From Anaerolineales bacterium (GTDB taxonomy: Bacteria > Chloroflexota > Anaerolineae > Anaerolineales > Villigracilaceae): a stretch of DNA of 64,000 nucleotides. Of the stretch, positions 51,890 through 59,993 are shown piece after piece. The notes under the pieces are model-generated. The model was not told where the DNA came from. It saw only the letters and a program-made list of their open reading frames with translations, and did no database searches. The stretch covers positions 1-64,000 of the forward strand of contig JACKAV010000007.1 in the NCBI GenBank assembly GCA_020634895.1, read 5' to 3'. A program made the translations under genes and the position numbers. The stretch's first letter is position 1. Each line of letters opens with the position of its first letter.

Positions 51890-52372
51890 TTATTCGTATC
51901 GTGCTGTGTTTAGGTGGGTGATGGCGACAGCCAGCGCGTCGGCGGCATCGTCGGGTTTGGGAATCTTTTCCAGTTGCAGGAGCGTCCGCACCATTTCCTG
52001 CATCTGACGTTTTTCGGCAAAGCCGTATCCTGCCACAGCTTGTTTGACTTCGTTGGGACTGTATTCGTATATGTCCATCCCTGCCTTTTGAAGCGCCAAT
52101 AGGACCACGCCGCGGGCTTGTCCTACTGCAATGCCGGTGGTGACGTTCCTCGAGAAGAACAACTTTTCCACTGCGGCGGATTCCGGCTTGTGCTTTTTCA
52201 GGATCTTGTTGAGATCGTCGTAGAGCATTTCCAGCCGTGCGGAGGGAGTCGCCTCTTTCGGCGTGAGAATCACCCCATAGTCCACAGCGACCAGCTCCCC
52301 GTCTGGCATGAGGCGCACGAGTCCGTAGCCTGTGGTTGCGGTACCGGGGTCAATTCCGAGGGCGAGTGTCAT
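51890..52372 (-). CDS. ruvC: Crossover junction endodeoxyribonuclease RuvC
   Basis: 160 residues. Resolves Holliday junctions. Catalytic acidic residues sit in ALGIDPGT (Asp8), AAVEKLFFSRN (Glu) and KPDDAADALAVAITH (Asp pair). It is immediately upstream of ruvA on the same strand, yet ruvA has its own -10 box. A TAAAAT box ends 6 nt before the ATG and abuts a long inverted repeat. Confidence 0.95.
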   Translation of the reverse strand: MTLALGIDPGTATTGYGLVRLMPDGELVAVDYGVILTPKEATPSARLEMLYDDLNKILKKHKPESAAVEKLFFSRNVTTGIAVGQARGVVLLALQKAGMDIYEYSPNEVKQAVAGYGFAEKRQMQEMVRTLLQLEKIPKPDDAADALAVAITHLNTARYE

Positions 52373-52378
52373 ATATCC

Positions 52379-52384
52379 ATTTTA
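52379..52384 (-). promoter_or_regulatory. -10 box of ruvC at the edge of a repeat
   Basis: TAAAAT on the minus strand, 6 nt from the ATG. Its upstream side is the first bases of the AACCAC... repeat (52384-52446). Confidence 0.6.
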
Positions 52385-52446
52385 ACCACAAAGGACACGA
52401 AGTTCACAAAGGAAAACCCTTCGTGTTCTTCGTGCCCGTCGTGGTT
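52384..52446. repeat. AACCAC...GTGGTT inverted repeat
   Basis: 63 bp with imperfect arms AACCACAAAGGACACGAAG and CTTCGTGCCCGTCGTGGTT. It fills the gap between yebC and ruvC and forms the upstream part of the ruvC promoter. Confidence 0.85.
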
Positions 52447-52453
52447 AATGTTC

Positions 52454-53206
52454 TTATGCGTTTTCGAGAGCCGCGAGCGCTTCGTCGGACATCTTCACGT
52501 TGTGATAGACGTCCTGTACATCGTCGAGCTCTTCGAGGTTTTCGATGGCTTTCATCACGGAGAGGGTCTCTTCCACGTTGACGTCGATCTCCTGTTTGGG
52601 CACCATGCGCAGACCGGCTTCATCCGGCTGGACGCTGGCTTTTTGCAGCGCATCGAGGATGGTCTTGAACGCATCCACGGGACCGAAGATTTCGATATCT
52701 TCGCCGCCGTCGACGACATCATCCGCGCCCGCTTCCACGCCCAATTCAAAGGCTTTGTCGAAGCTCAACATGCTGGACGGGAATGAGAAATAGGATTTGT
52801 GCTCGAACTGCCAGCCGACCGCTCCCGCTTCCGCCATGTTGCCGCCGGATTTGCTGAAGATGTGGCGGACATCAGAAATGGTGCGGTTGCGGTTGTCGGT
52901 GACGCAGGAGACCATCAGGGCAGAGCCGTGCGGACCATAGCCTTCGAGCATCAGTTCTTCGAACACGGCGGCGTCTTTGTCCTCGCCGGTGCCTTTCTTG
53001 ATGGCACGCTCGATATTGTCCTTGGGCATGTTCTCGCCGCGGGCTTTTTCCACAGCCAATCTCAAGCGGAAGTTGCTGTCGGGGTCGCCGCCTTCGCGTG
53101 CGGCAATGGTGATCTCGCGGGCGAGACGGGTGAAAATTGCGCCGCGTTTGGCATCTGCCACCCCTTTTTTGCGTTTAATAGTGGACCATTTTGAATGACC
53201 AGACAT
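52454..53206 (-). CDS. yebC: YebC/PmpR-family protein
   Basis: 250 residues. The N-terminus MSGHSKWSTIKRKKGVADAKRGAIFTRLAREI and the GYGPHGSALMVSCVTDNRNRT segment are diagnostic. Members act as DNA-binding regulators and, in one subgroup, help ribosomes through proline stretches. Co-location with ruvC and ruvA is common in bacteria. A GAAGGAGA site precedes the ATG. Confidence 0.95.
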   Translation of the reverse strand: MSGHSKWSTIKRKKGVADAKRGAIFTRLAREITIAAREGGDPDSNFRLRLAVEKARGENMPKDNIERAIKKGTGEDKDAAVFEELMLEGYGPHGSALMVSCVTDNRNRTISDVRHIFSKSGGNMAEAGAVGWQFEHKSYFSFPSSMLSFDKAFELGVEAGADDVVDGGEDIEIFGPVDAFKTILDALQKASVQPDEAGLRMVPKQEIDVNVEETLSVMKAIENLEELDDVQDVYHNVKMSDEALAALENA

Positions 53207-53280
53207 GTCGTTCTCCTTCAGAAAATAACCGTATTTGGTTGGGAAATTTAAAAATTAGGCGGCAAAATTATACCATCGGG

Positions 53281-53751
53281 TCATCGCAGATTCGTCACAT
53301 CGCGCGGCTTAAGATTGCGTCCGCTGATCCATGCGCCGACGGCTGTGGCGAGGACAGAGAGAAGAAAACTGAGGAGGAACGCCGCTTCGAACCGCCCCGA
53401 AAAGATGACATTCAGGATGAGCCTATCCAGATTGAGCACGCTCAACCGAAAGGATTCGGGCAGGAACAAGCCGAGGAGCAGACCCAGAAATGCGCCAAAC
53501 GCCATGCCTGTATAAGCGCCGATGCTGACCCCGCCAGTCGTCCCTGCGGTGCGGACGGTGATTGCGCCTGTAAGGGAGCCGGTGACGACACCGATCACGC
53601 CTCCAACTACGCCGCCGAACTGGATGCCGCTCCATGAGCCGCTCAGAACGCCCGTGGCTGCCCCAAGGATGACGCCAAAGACAAGTCCCAGCCATGCGCC
53701 GAACAAACTGCTTTTCAAATAAAGTTCGTTGTTCACGTTTTTAAACTCCAC
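53281..53751 (-). CDS. Glycine-zipper membrane protein
   Basis: 156 residues starting at GTG. Successive GxxxG-type helices (FGAWLGLVFGVILGAATGVLSGSWSGIQFGGVVGGVIGVVTG) cover most of the chain, and a Phe/Leu-rich segment follows. It resembles glycine-zipper proteins of unknown function. No clear Shine-Dalgarno. It lies between yebC and a repeat-rich gap. Confidence 0.65.
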   Translation of the reverse strand: MEFKNVNNELYLKSSLFGAWLGLVFGVILGAATGVLSGSWSGIQFGGVVGGVIGVVTGSLTGAITVRTAGTTGGVSIGAYTGMAFGAFLGLLLGLFLPESFRLSVLNLDRLILNVIFSGRFEAAFLLSFLLSVLATAVGAWISGRNLKPRDVTNLR

Positions 53752-54297
53752 TTCTAATTTGGTGACTGATATTTTAGCTGTGAATTTTCAAAAAATTAGG
53801 GTTCCAGAAAATGGAGAATGTCCGTCATAGAAGATAAAGAAACCCTTCATCGCAGAGATCACAATTCTTTCTCAAAGTTAAAATAAGTCCGCCAATCTTC
53901 GCAAAAAAACAAAAAATCCGCGCGAATTTGCGGAGATTAGCGGATAAGAATCTCTGAGTTTCAGGCTTTGAGAAGACCATGACAGAGATCACAGAGGTCA
54001 CGGAGAAAAACAAAGGTGAATCTCTAGGAAGCCGTCTCTTAAAGGCTTTTTGGACACGGACAACACGGATTTTCACTGGTCTTTGCGGAAAAACCTGTTT
54101 TGTCCGTATTTTCCGTGAATTCCGTGTACAAAGATGAGGCTTAAGAAACACTCTCTAATATCTCCATGCCTTTGTGGTTTGATTTTGGCTTTTGCAGGAA
54201 ATTTAATCAATTAACATAATATGTGACCGCGAGCTTTTCACTCCCCCAGAAATTAAATCAGATACAATCGGGGAACCAAACCAATATCGGAGTTGAA
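53752..54297. other. 546-bp gap filled by nested inverted repeats
   Basis: Several imperfect inverted repeats follow one another: TCATCGCAGAGATCACA-type (about 53848), CCGCGCGAATTTGCGGAG...AGCGGA (about 53918-53944), ACAGAGATCACAGAGGTCACGGAG (about 53982-54005), and a CTCTTAA-bounded element (54036-54146). No gene is supported. The end carries the folE promoter. Confidence 0.7.
54036..54146. repeat. CTCTTAA-bounded element, second copy
   Basis: Ends CTCTTAAA and GCTTAAGA enclose the inverted arms GGACACGGACAACACGGATTT and CCGTGAATTCCGTGT. Same organisation as 42831-42922 with a different centre. Confidence 0.7.
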
Positions 54298-54933
54298 ATG
54301 ATAGATCCGGAAACAAACGAAGATTTTGACGAACGCCCTGTTTTCAATGAAGAGATCGATACGGAAGCCATTGAAACCTCCGTCCGCGCGATGCTGGCAG
54401 CTTTTGGCGAAAACCCGGACCGTGAAGGGTTGGTCAACACGCCCAAGCGGGTCGCGCGCATGTACCCCGAACTGTTGAGCGGATACCGCACCGACGTCGA
54501 AAAACTGGTCAACGGCGCAGTCTTCAACGTGACCTATGACGACATGGTCATCGTGCGCGACATCGAATACTTTAGTTTATGCGAACATCACATCCTGCCG
54601 TTCATGGGACGCGCGCATGTGGCGTACATCCCGAACAGCCAGGTACTTGGTCTTTCGAAAATCCCCCGCATCGTGGATATGTTCTCCCGCCGCCTGCAGG
54701 TGCAGGAACGCATGACCCGTCAGATCGCGGATTTCATCAACGACCTGCTCCATCCCCAGGGAGTGGCGGTGGTCGTCGAAGGTTTGCATCTTTGCGCGAT
54801 GATGCGCGGCGTTAGAAAACACGATGCCCGCATGACAACTTCCACCATGCTGGGCACTTTCCGCAAGAGTATCAACACCCGCCAGGAATTTTTGGATCAC
54901 CTCAACCGCGGCGCGGAGCCTCTGCGGATCTAG
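54298..54933 (+). CDS. folE: GTP cyclohydrolase I
   Basis: 211 residues. Makes dihydroneopterin triphosphate from GTP. The zinc ligands lie in SLCEHHILPFMGRAHVAYIP and LHLCAMMRGVRKHD; IVDMFSRRLQVQERMTRQIA is the family signature. ATG 54298 with CGGAG upstream is preferred; a GTG 25 codons earlier is in frame. Its 3' end overlaps folK on the opposite strand by 32 nt. It heads a local pterin cluster. Confidence 0.94.
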   Translation: MIDPETNEDFDERPVFNEEIDTEAIETSVRAMLAAFGENPDREGLVNTPKRVARMYPELLSGYRTDVEKLVNGAVFNVTYDDMVIVRDIEYFSLCEHHILPFMGRAHVAYIPNSQVLGLSKIPRIVDMFSRRLQVQERMTRQIADFINDLLHPQGVAVVVEGLHLCAMMRGVRKHDARMTTSTMLGTFRKSINTRQEFLDHLNRGAEPLRI

Positions 54934-55420
54934 AATCCGCGGGAGAGAGCAGCACATCCTCCCGCTTTCGCATCCATACCTGACCTTTCAACTGCTCGGC
55001 GAATTGGGCAAGCCCCACGCTGTTGGCTGGATGTTTAAAACCCGGCAATATTTCCGCCAGCGGCACGACGACAAAAGCATATTCCCAAAAATCTGTATTG
55101 AGCGGACGTTCATCGTAAAGCACAATATCAATGTCGATGGTGCGTGGCGCATTCTTCTCGGAACTGCGCACACGTCCCAGCTTTGATTCGATGGGGCGAA
55201 TCACTTTTTCCTTGAATTCGACAGGCGCGAGCGGAGTGATGAACAGGATGCAGGCATTCAGGAAATTCGGTCCATCGAAGCCGACCGATTCCGATTCCCA
55301 TACCGAAGACACAGATACGACCTTCCCCTCTTCACGCAGCATTTCAACAGCTTTTGGAAGATGAGTTTCCGCGCCGATATTCGAGCCGAGGCTCAGGTAT
55401 ATGCGATGGGTTTCATTCAT
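54902..55420 (-). CDS. folK: 2-amino-4-hydroxy-6-hydroxymethyldihydropteridine pyrophosphokinase
   Basis: 172 residues. The HPPK motifs are YLSLGSNIG at the N-terminus, FLNACILFIT, and APRTIDIDIVLYDER, whose Asp residues bind the two magnesium ions. It transfers pyrophosphate from ATP to the pterin. It overlaps the folB stop by 8 nt, so they are coupled. The ATG at 55420 was chosen; the in-frame upstream part lies within folB. Confidence 0.93.
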   Translation of the reverse strand: MNETHRIYLSLGSNIGAETHLPKAVEMLREEGKVVSVSSVWESESVGFDGPNFLNACILFITPLAPVEFKEKVIRPIESKLGRVRSSEKNAPRTIDIDIVLYDERPLNTDFWEYAFVVVPLAEILPGFKHPANSVGLAQFAEQLKGQVWMRKREDVLLSPADSRSAEAPRRG

Positions 55421-55769
55421 CACGCTTGCGTTCCACCTCCACGCCCACGGATTTGGCGAACCGAACCGCGCCGGGCTTTTCCACACGCACAACAACTTTT
55501 CTTACCAACGGCGTTTCGAGGCATAACTTCGCAAGATCGTTTGCCAGTGCCTCCACTGTGAGGCGTTTGGCGGTCTCGGCATGAGTCTGCACCTTCTTTG
55601 CCAGCGCGCTGTAATCCACGCAGTCGTTGATATCATCCGTTTCGGCGGCGCGGGTGGTATCGGTGTAAACCGTGATATTGATGAGAATATCCTGCTGCTT
55701 CTCACGCTCCCAATCGCGGATACCGATAATGCCGCGCACCAATAGATCTTTGATGAATACTTTGTCCAT
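55413..55769 (-). CDS. folB: Dihydroneopterin aldolase
   Basis: 118 residues. DKVFIKDLLVRGIIGIRDWEREKQQDILINI is the family N-terminus with the conserved Glu, and a Lys in RKVVVRVEKPGA completes the active site. It converts dihydroneopterin to the hydroxymethyl pterin used by FolK. A GGAGAT site precedes the ATG. It is cotranscribed with folK. Confidence 0.93.
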   Translation of the reverse strand: MDKVFIKDLLVRGIIGIRDWEREKQQDILINITVYTDTTRAAETDDINDCVDYSALAKKVQTHAETAKRLTVEALANDLAKLCLETPLVRKVVVRVEKPGAVRFAKSVGVEVERKRDE

Positions 55770-55826
55770 AAATCTCCTATGATGTCATTGCGCTTCGTCT
55801 TGCTGCCTTCCCTCGCAATGACAAAA

Positions 55827-56582
55827 TTAAATTAAATGCCTGCCGCCGTCCACGTGGATGATCTCGCCGGTAATGTAAGCGGGACCGGATAACAGAAACA
55901 GAAGCGCATCTTCGACTTCGTTCGCCTCACCCCACCTTTGAGCTGGTACAGCCTCGATGACCTTATCCTTCGCGGACGAATTATCCGCGGGCGGCAGGAT
56001 CGCGCCCAACGCCAGCCCGTTGACGGTGATGCGTGGCGCGAGCGCAGCCGCCAACGACTTGGTCATCGCCGCAAGCGCGGATTTGGTGACGGTGTAAGGG
56101 AAGTGGTCCGCGCTAGGGCGGAGGGCGCGCCAGTCGAGAATGTTGACGATGCGCCCTGATATATTGTCATCGCCGCCGGAGACGGCAGCTTGAGCAATGG
56201 ATTTTGCAAACGCCTGACTTAATAAGAACGGCGCAGTCAGATTGATGTTGAGGTGATTGTTCCAATCGCCGAGGGATGTCTCCTGCATGGAGAGCGGTTC
56301 GAAGATGGAGGCGCTGTTGACCAATCCGTACAGCGGACTCAGTTCATTGGCGCGTTCGATTAATTGCGATGCGTTTTCAGGTTGGGAGAAGTCTGCAGGG
56401 AGGATCCAGGCTCGGCGTCCGAGTGAGGCGATCTCGTCTTTGACAGATTCCGCCTCGGCGGGCGAGTGTCCGTGATGGATGATGATGTCTGCACCGGCGC
56501 GTCCACAGGCAAGGGCGAAGAGACGCCCCAAACGGCGGGCAGAACCCGTAATCAGAACGGTTTTTCCTCTCAGATCGGTCAT
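55827..56582 (-). CDS. PTR1/FolM-like pteridine reductase (SDR)
   Basis: 251 residues. The cofactor loop reads LITGSARRLGR, with Arg where classical SDRs have Gly; this TGxxxRxG form is the hallmark of pteridine reductases. VNSASIFEPLS also fits the group, and the catalytic pair is YTVTK. The likely reaction is NADPH reduction of dihydropterin to tetrahydropterin. It lies between folB and a tetrahydropterin-dependent hydroxylase, which supports the call. A TAAAAT box (56590-56595) ends 7 nt before the ATG. Confidence 0.85.
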   Translation of the reverse strand: MTDLRGKTVLITGSARRLGRLFALACGRAGADIIIHHGHSPAEAESVKDEIASLGRRAWILPADFSQPENASQLIERANELSPLYGLVNSASIFEPLSMQETSLGDWNNHLNINLTAPFLLSQAFAKSIAQAAVSGGDDNISGRIVNILDWRALRPSADHFPYTVTKSALAAMTKSLAAALAPRITVNGLALGAILPPADNSSAKDKVIEAVPAQRWGEANEVEDALLFLLSGPAYITGEIIHVDGGRHLI

Positions 56583-56589
56583 TAAATTG

Positions 56590-56595
56590 ATTTTA
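56590..56595 (-). promoter_or_regulatory. -10 box of the pteridine reductase gene, 7 nt from ATG
   Basis: TAAAAT, CAATTTA, ATG on the minus strand; predicted leaderless. Confidence 0.55.
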
Positions 56596-56725
56596 TCATT
56601 TTCAAAACCTGACAAGGTTTATCCTATTCTTGACTCTCTTTTTTGGTGGTGATAACATGAATTGAACGTTATCGCGATTGCAGATGTTTTGTGTTCCTAC
56701 AATTTATTGAGAAAGGTGCAAAAGC

Positions 56726-57739
56726 ATGACCAGTGATCAAAACGTGCCGGTTTATACAGGGGATATTGCCAAGCAGCAGGTCGACCCTTCCAGTGAATAC
56801 TCGCAGGAAAATCAGGAAATCACTTTTTCAGACGAACAACACGCCATTTGGGCGGACTTGTTCGCGGGTGTTTACAAGTCTTATTTAACGGAACATATTT
56901 GCAAAGAGTGGCGGACGGGCATGGGACTTCTGGAACTGGACCCGAAGCACATCCCGACCTTGAAGCATCTTGTTGACCATATCACGCCGCGCACGGGCTG
57001 GCGCATCGAGCGGACCGTTGTGCGGTATACGCTTGCAGACGATTGGTACAAGAAATTTGCCCAGCGCATTTTCCTCATCACCGATTATTTGCGGACGCGC
57101 GACCAGATGGAGTTCACGCCCGAGCCGGATATGTTCCACGATATTTTCGGTCACCTGCCGTTCCTGACGCAGGAATTTTATGCGCGCATCGAAGACAAGT
57201 TTGCGCCTGCCTATTTGAAGGCAACGCAGGAGGAGCGCGAGGTTATCAAGCGGTTGGCATGGTATAGCACCGAGTTCGGTCTGGTGGTACAGGACAACCG
57301 CTTTACTGTCTTTGGCGCGGGGATCATTTCCGGGCGCAAGGAATTGACGCGCACCATCATGGAGTTCTACCGCCTCGGGCGTGACAACGTCATCGACTAT
57401 ACCCGCGATATCTATGGGCAATTGGAGCAGCAGTTTCTCGAGAAGAAGAAAGACCTGTTTCGCATCATAGACGGGGTGAACGCGCTCCATCAAAAGGGAC
57501 AGATGTCCTCTGAGTCGATGGGCTGGAACGTGGTGCAATTGATGTATGAAGACCTCCGAATCGAAACGACAGGCATCTTTGGCGGAGAGGTCATCATTGT
57601 GCCGTTCAATATCGAGACGATCGCGCGCATCCCAAAGACGGTCTACGCCTTCAACCCGATGCTTTTCGTCTGCCGGTCACTGGAAGAAATGGATGAGATT
57701 CTCGACTCATATTTGAAGCCCATTTCGCAGCGGACGTAG
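56726..57739 (+). CDS. phhA: Phenylalanine 4-hydroxylase-like aromatic amino acid hydroxylase
   Basis: 337 residues. Uses a tetrahydropterin, O2 and Fe(II) to hydroxylate phenylalanine to tyrosine. The iron site is FHDIFGHLPF with His138 and His143, and Glu183 in YSTEFGLV completes the facial triad. No N-terminal ACT regulatory domain. An AAAGGTG site precedes the ATG. It is divergent from the pteridine reductase, with the folate genes just beyond, which makes a cofactor-supply neighbourhood. Extra 60 residues at the C-terminus are of unknown role. Confidence 0.92.
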   Translation: MTSDQNVPVYTGDIAKQQVDPSSEYSQENQEITFSDEQHAIWADLFAGVYKSYLTEHICKEWRTGMGLLELDPKHIPTLKHLVDHITPRTGWRIERTVVRYTLADDWYKKFAQRIFLITDYLRTRDQMEFTPEPDMFHDIFGHLPFLTQEFYARIEDKFAPAYLKATQEEREVIKRLAWYSTEFGLVVQDNRFTVFGAGIISGRKELTRTIMEFYRLGRDNVIDYTRDIYGQLEQQFLEKKKDLFRIIDGVNALHQKGQMSSESMGWNVVQLMYEDLRIETTGIFGGEVIIVPFNIETIARIPKTVYAFNPMLFVCRSLEEMDEILDSYLKPISQRT

Positions 57740-57765
57740 TTCGTCTTTCATTATTTACGGATTTG

Positions 57766-57801
57766 AAACTCCCGCGGCTCTTAAGACCCCGGGAGTTTTT
57801 T
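57766..57801 (+). terminator. phhA terminator
   Basis: Nine-bp stem AAACTCCCG/CGGGAGTTT, 15-nt loop, T run. Confidence 0.8.
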
Positions 57802-57873
57802 ACCGCAGGTTGAAAAAACTCATAAATTCGCTACAATGGAAGCAATGTGTTTGATTAATTAAGAGGAGAGAAC

Positions 57874-59955
57874 ATGGCTGCAATCTATAATTTCCAATGG
57901 CAGAACCCCATTTTACTCAAGGATATCTACCCGATGCGCATACAGAAACTGCGCGACTTCCTTATTTACTACAAGGAAGCCGACCTGTGGGCGGAATATA
58001 AGGATAAGGATATTTCCACGCTTTCGGCAGATGTGAAAGAGTATGAAAACGGCATGGACATGGCGCGCGCCGCGGAACTCAAGGCATACCTCAGCTTGAA
58101 GAATTATTTCATGACGAAGGACGTCAAGGGCTTTTTCGTCCAATACAGCCCGATCGAAGAGGAAGCTCTGGCGTTGATCCAGAAGAACCACGATCTCTTC
58201 ATTTCCGCCTGGCCCAAGGATATTCGCGGTGAGCGCGGATTTGTCCAGATGCGCATTCAGTCGTTCATAACCCAGTTGGGATTTTTGCGTGACCGCATCC
58301 GCTATTTGCAGCGCCAGCTCGAAGGGATGCTGCCCGATCACCCCAACCGTCCCAAAGTGGAAGCGGAATACAACCTCAAGAACGGGTCCGCGCTGCCGAT
58401 GGTGTTGGAGGAAATGGAAAAACTGCGCGAGTTCGACGCGACCTATGACAAGCTTGGCGGTCCGAAACTGGAATGGTACAAGCTCACCAAAGCCGACCCG
58501 AACTATAAGGTCACCGAAGAGGAATTTCTCGTCAACTACGACCCGAAGATTCCGGTCACGGTCAAGGACATCGTCCGCTTGAAGGTGGAGCAGTACACCA
58601 AAACTCTCGAAGACAAGGATCAATATCAACTGTTGGCGGATATCCGCGCGCGGTTCGAAAAGGAGCCGAAGCGCTTCCCGCTTTGGCTGCAATACATGAT
58701 CGTCCATTTTTCGGGGATGCGATACAAATCCGCGCATGGGTCGTGGGCAGACCCCAAAGACCTGCTCGTCCGATTGAAACTCGACGAGGTCAAGAAAGCT
58801 CAAGCCGCTCTCAGCGATGCGGACGTGGCTGCGAAATGCGCGGAAAAGATCGCCCAATACGACGGGAACGACCCGAACAAACCCGCGCTTGCCAAAGCGA
58901 CCGATAAAGCCTGGAAGGATAAAGTCGCTTTGCATATGCAGGGCGTCAGAGCCAACGGACCGAAGACCAAACGCGCCGGTCTTGAGTCCTTGGTGCAGGA
59001 AGAGGCTCGGTACGAGTTCATGACCTTAACCACCGACCAAGCCCTGGCGAAGTTGGCGGCGATGAAGTCCCAATTCCCGGCATGGGCGTGGAAGTGGATC
59101 GTCATGCTTACCCAGTTGCGGGTCAATAATGTCACGGCAGACGGCTGGGAGACGTTCACTCCCGAAGAGGATAAAACGCGCTTCGCCGACCTGAACCTGT
59201 ATCCGATCCTGAGCAAATGGGCGACCGACAACACCGGTATGTGGCGCCCCGAACACGGACGCACGCAGGAGATCATCGTCACGCGTGCGGTCTGCAATGA
59301 GACTGCCGAACACTCCCAGCACATTCGCGGACATCTCCCTCCCGGCGGTCTGACCGATAACGCCGCCCGCTATGTGAAACTTGCTGCCGCGAAAACGCCC
59401 GATGTGTATTTCCTGCATCCCACCGGCGCGGAAAATTACACCCAGGGCGCGAGCATCTTTTGGCTGAGATATGTCAACAGCCAGCCGAGTCAGTGGCAGG
59501 TGCCGAAGCCGACGCAAGACTCGAACGGTGTGGGCTTGGTCCCAGCCGAATATCTTGGCAAGCGTCCGCAGCCCAAAGGCGGAAAGAACGCCGCTCCCGT
59601 TCCCATCCCGTGGGAGTATAAAGGCGGAGGATTTACCCGCACCCGCACCACCGTTGACGCGGATAAAAAGAAGAGCACCCAAACTCAATGGCTGCGTTGG
59701 ATCCACGAAGCGACCGTCATCGAAGTGGTCGACATCGCCGACGGCACATACGTTTACACTTTCGAAACCTCCCTGCCCGACGATTTCCGCGGCACCTCCT
59801 GTCTTGGCATTTTCCGCAACACCCTGCGTTGGAATCTCGACGACGGCACCGAAGATAACTACAATCGTTCGTTTGTCGGTTATGTGCCTGAAGGAGAAGT
59901 TCCGCTCGATCACGTCAAGCCGTTGATGGATTGGAACAAACTTATTCTGAAATGA
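57874..59955 (+). CDS. 693-residue soluble protein of unknown function
   Basis: No signal peptide or membrane helix. The first 250 residues are helical and charged (KYRIRYLQRQLEGMLPDHPNR-like coils). A middle segment has EHSQHIRGHLPPGGLTDNAARYV with clustered His, which might bind a metal. The C-terminal 180 residues are strand-rich with a linker of Pro, Gly and Lys. No family is recognised by eye. A GAGGAG site precedes the ATG. Only a 27-bp palindrome separates it from the beta-propeller gene, so they may be cotranscribed. Confidence 0.75.
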   Translation: MAAIYNFQWQNPILLKDIYPMRIQKLRDFLIYYKEADLWAEYKDKDISTLSADVKEYENGMDMARAAELKAYLSLKNYFMTKDVKGFFVQYSPIEEEALALIQKNHDLFISAWPKDIRGERGFVQMRIQSFITQLGFLRDRIRYLQRQLEGMLPDHPNRPKVEAEYNLKNGSALPMVLEEMEKLREFDATYDKLGGPKLEWYKLTKADPNYKVTEEEFLVNYDPKIPVTVKDIVRLKVEQYTKTLEDKDQYQLLADIRARFEKEPKRFPLWLQYMIVHFSGMRYKSAHGSWADPKDLLVRLKLDEVKKAQAALSDADVAAKCAEKIAQYDGNDPNKPALAKATDKAWKDKVALHMQGVRANGPKTKRAGLESLVQEEARYEFMTLTTDQALAKLAAMKSQFPAWAWKWIVMLTQLRVNNVTADGWETFTPEEDKTRFADLNLYPILSKWATDNTGMWRPEHGRTQEIIVTRAVCNETAEHSQHIRGHLPPGGLTDNAARYVKLAAAKTPDVYFLHPTGAENYTQGASIFWLRYVNSQPSQWQVPKPTQDSNGVGLVPAEYLGKRPQPKGGKNAAPVPIPWEYKGGGFTRTRTTVDADKKKSTQTQWLRWIHEATVIEVVDIADGTYVYTFETSLPDDFRGTSCLGIFRNTLRWNLDDGTEDNYNRSFVGYVPEGEVPLDHVKPLMDWNKLILK

Positions 59956-59959
59956 TCAA

Positions 59960-59986
59960 GTAGGTCACGCATCATGCGTGACCTAC
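59960..59986. repeat. 27-bp palindrome GTAGGTCACGC-N5-GCGTGACCTAC
   Basis: Perfect 11-bp arms, loop ATCAT, starting 4 nt after the preceding stop and ending 7 nt before the next ATG. Identical arms to 21083-21109. Confidence 0.92.
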
Positions 59987-59993
59987 AAATTTT

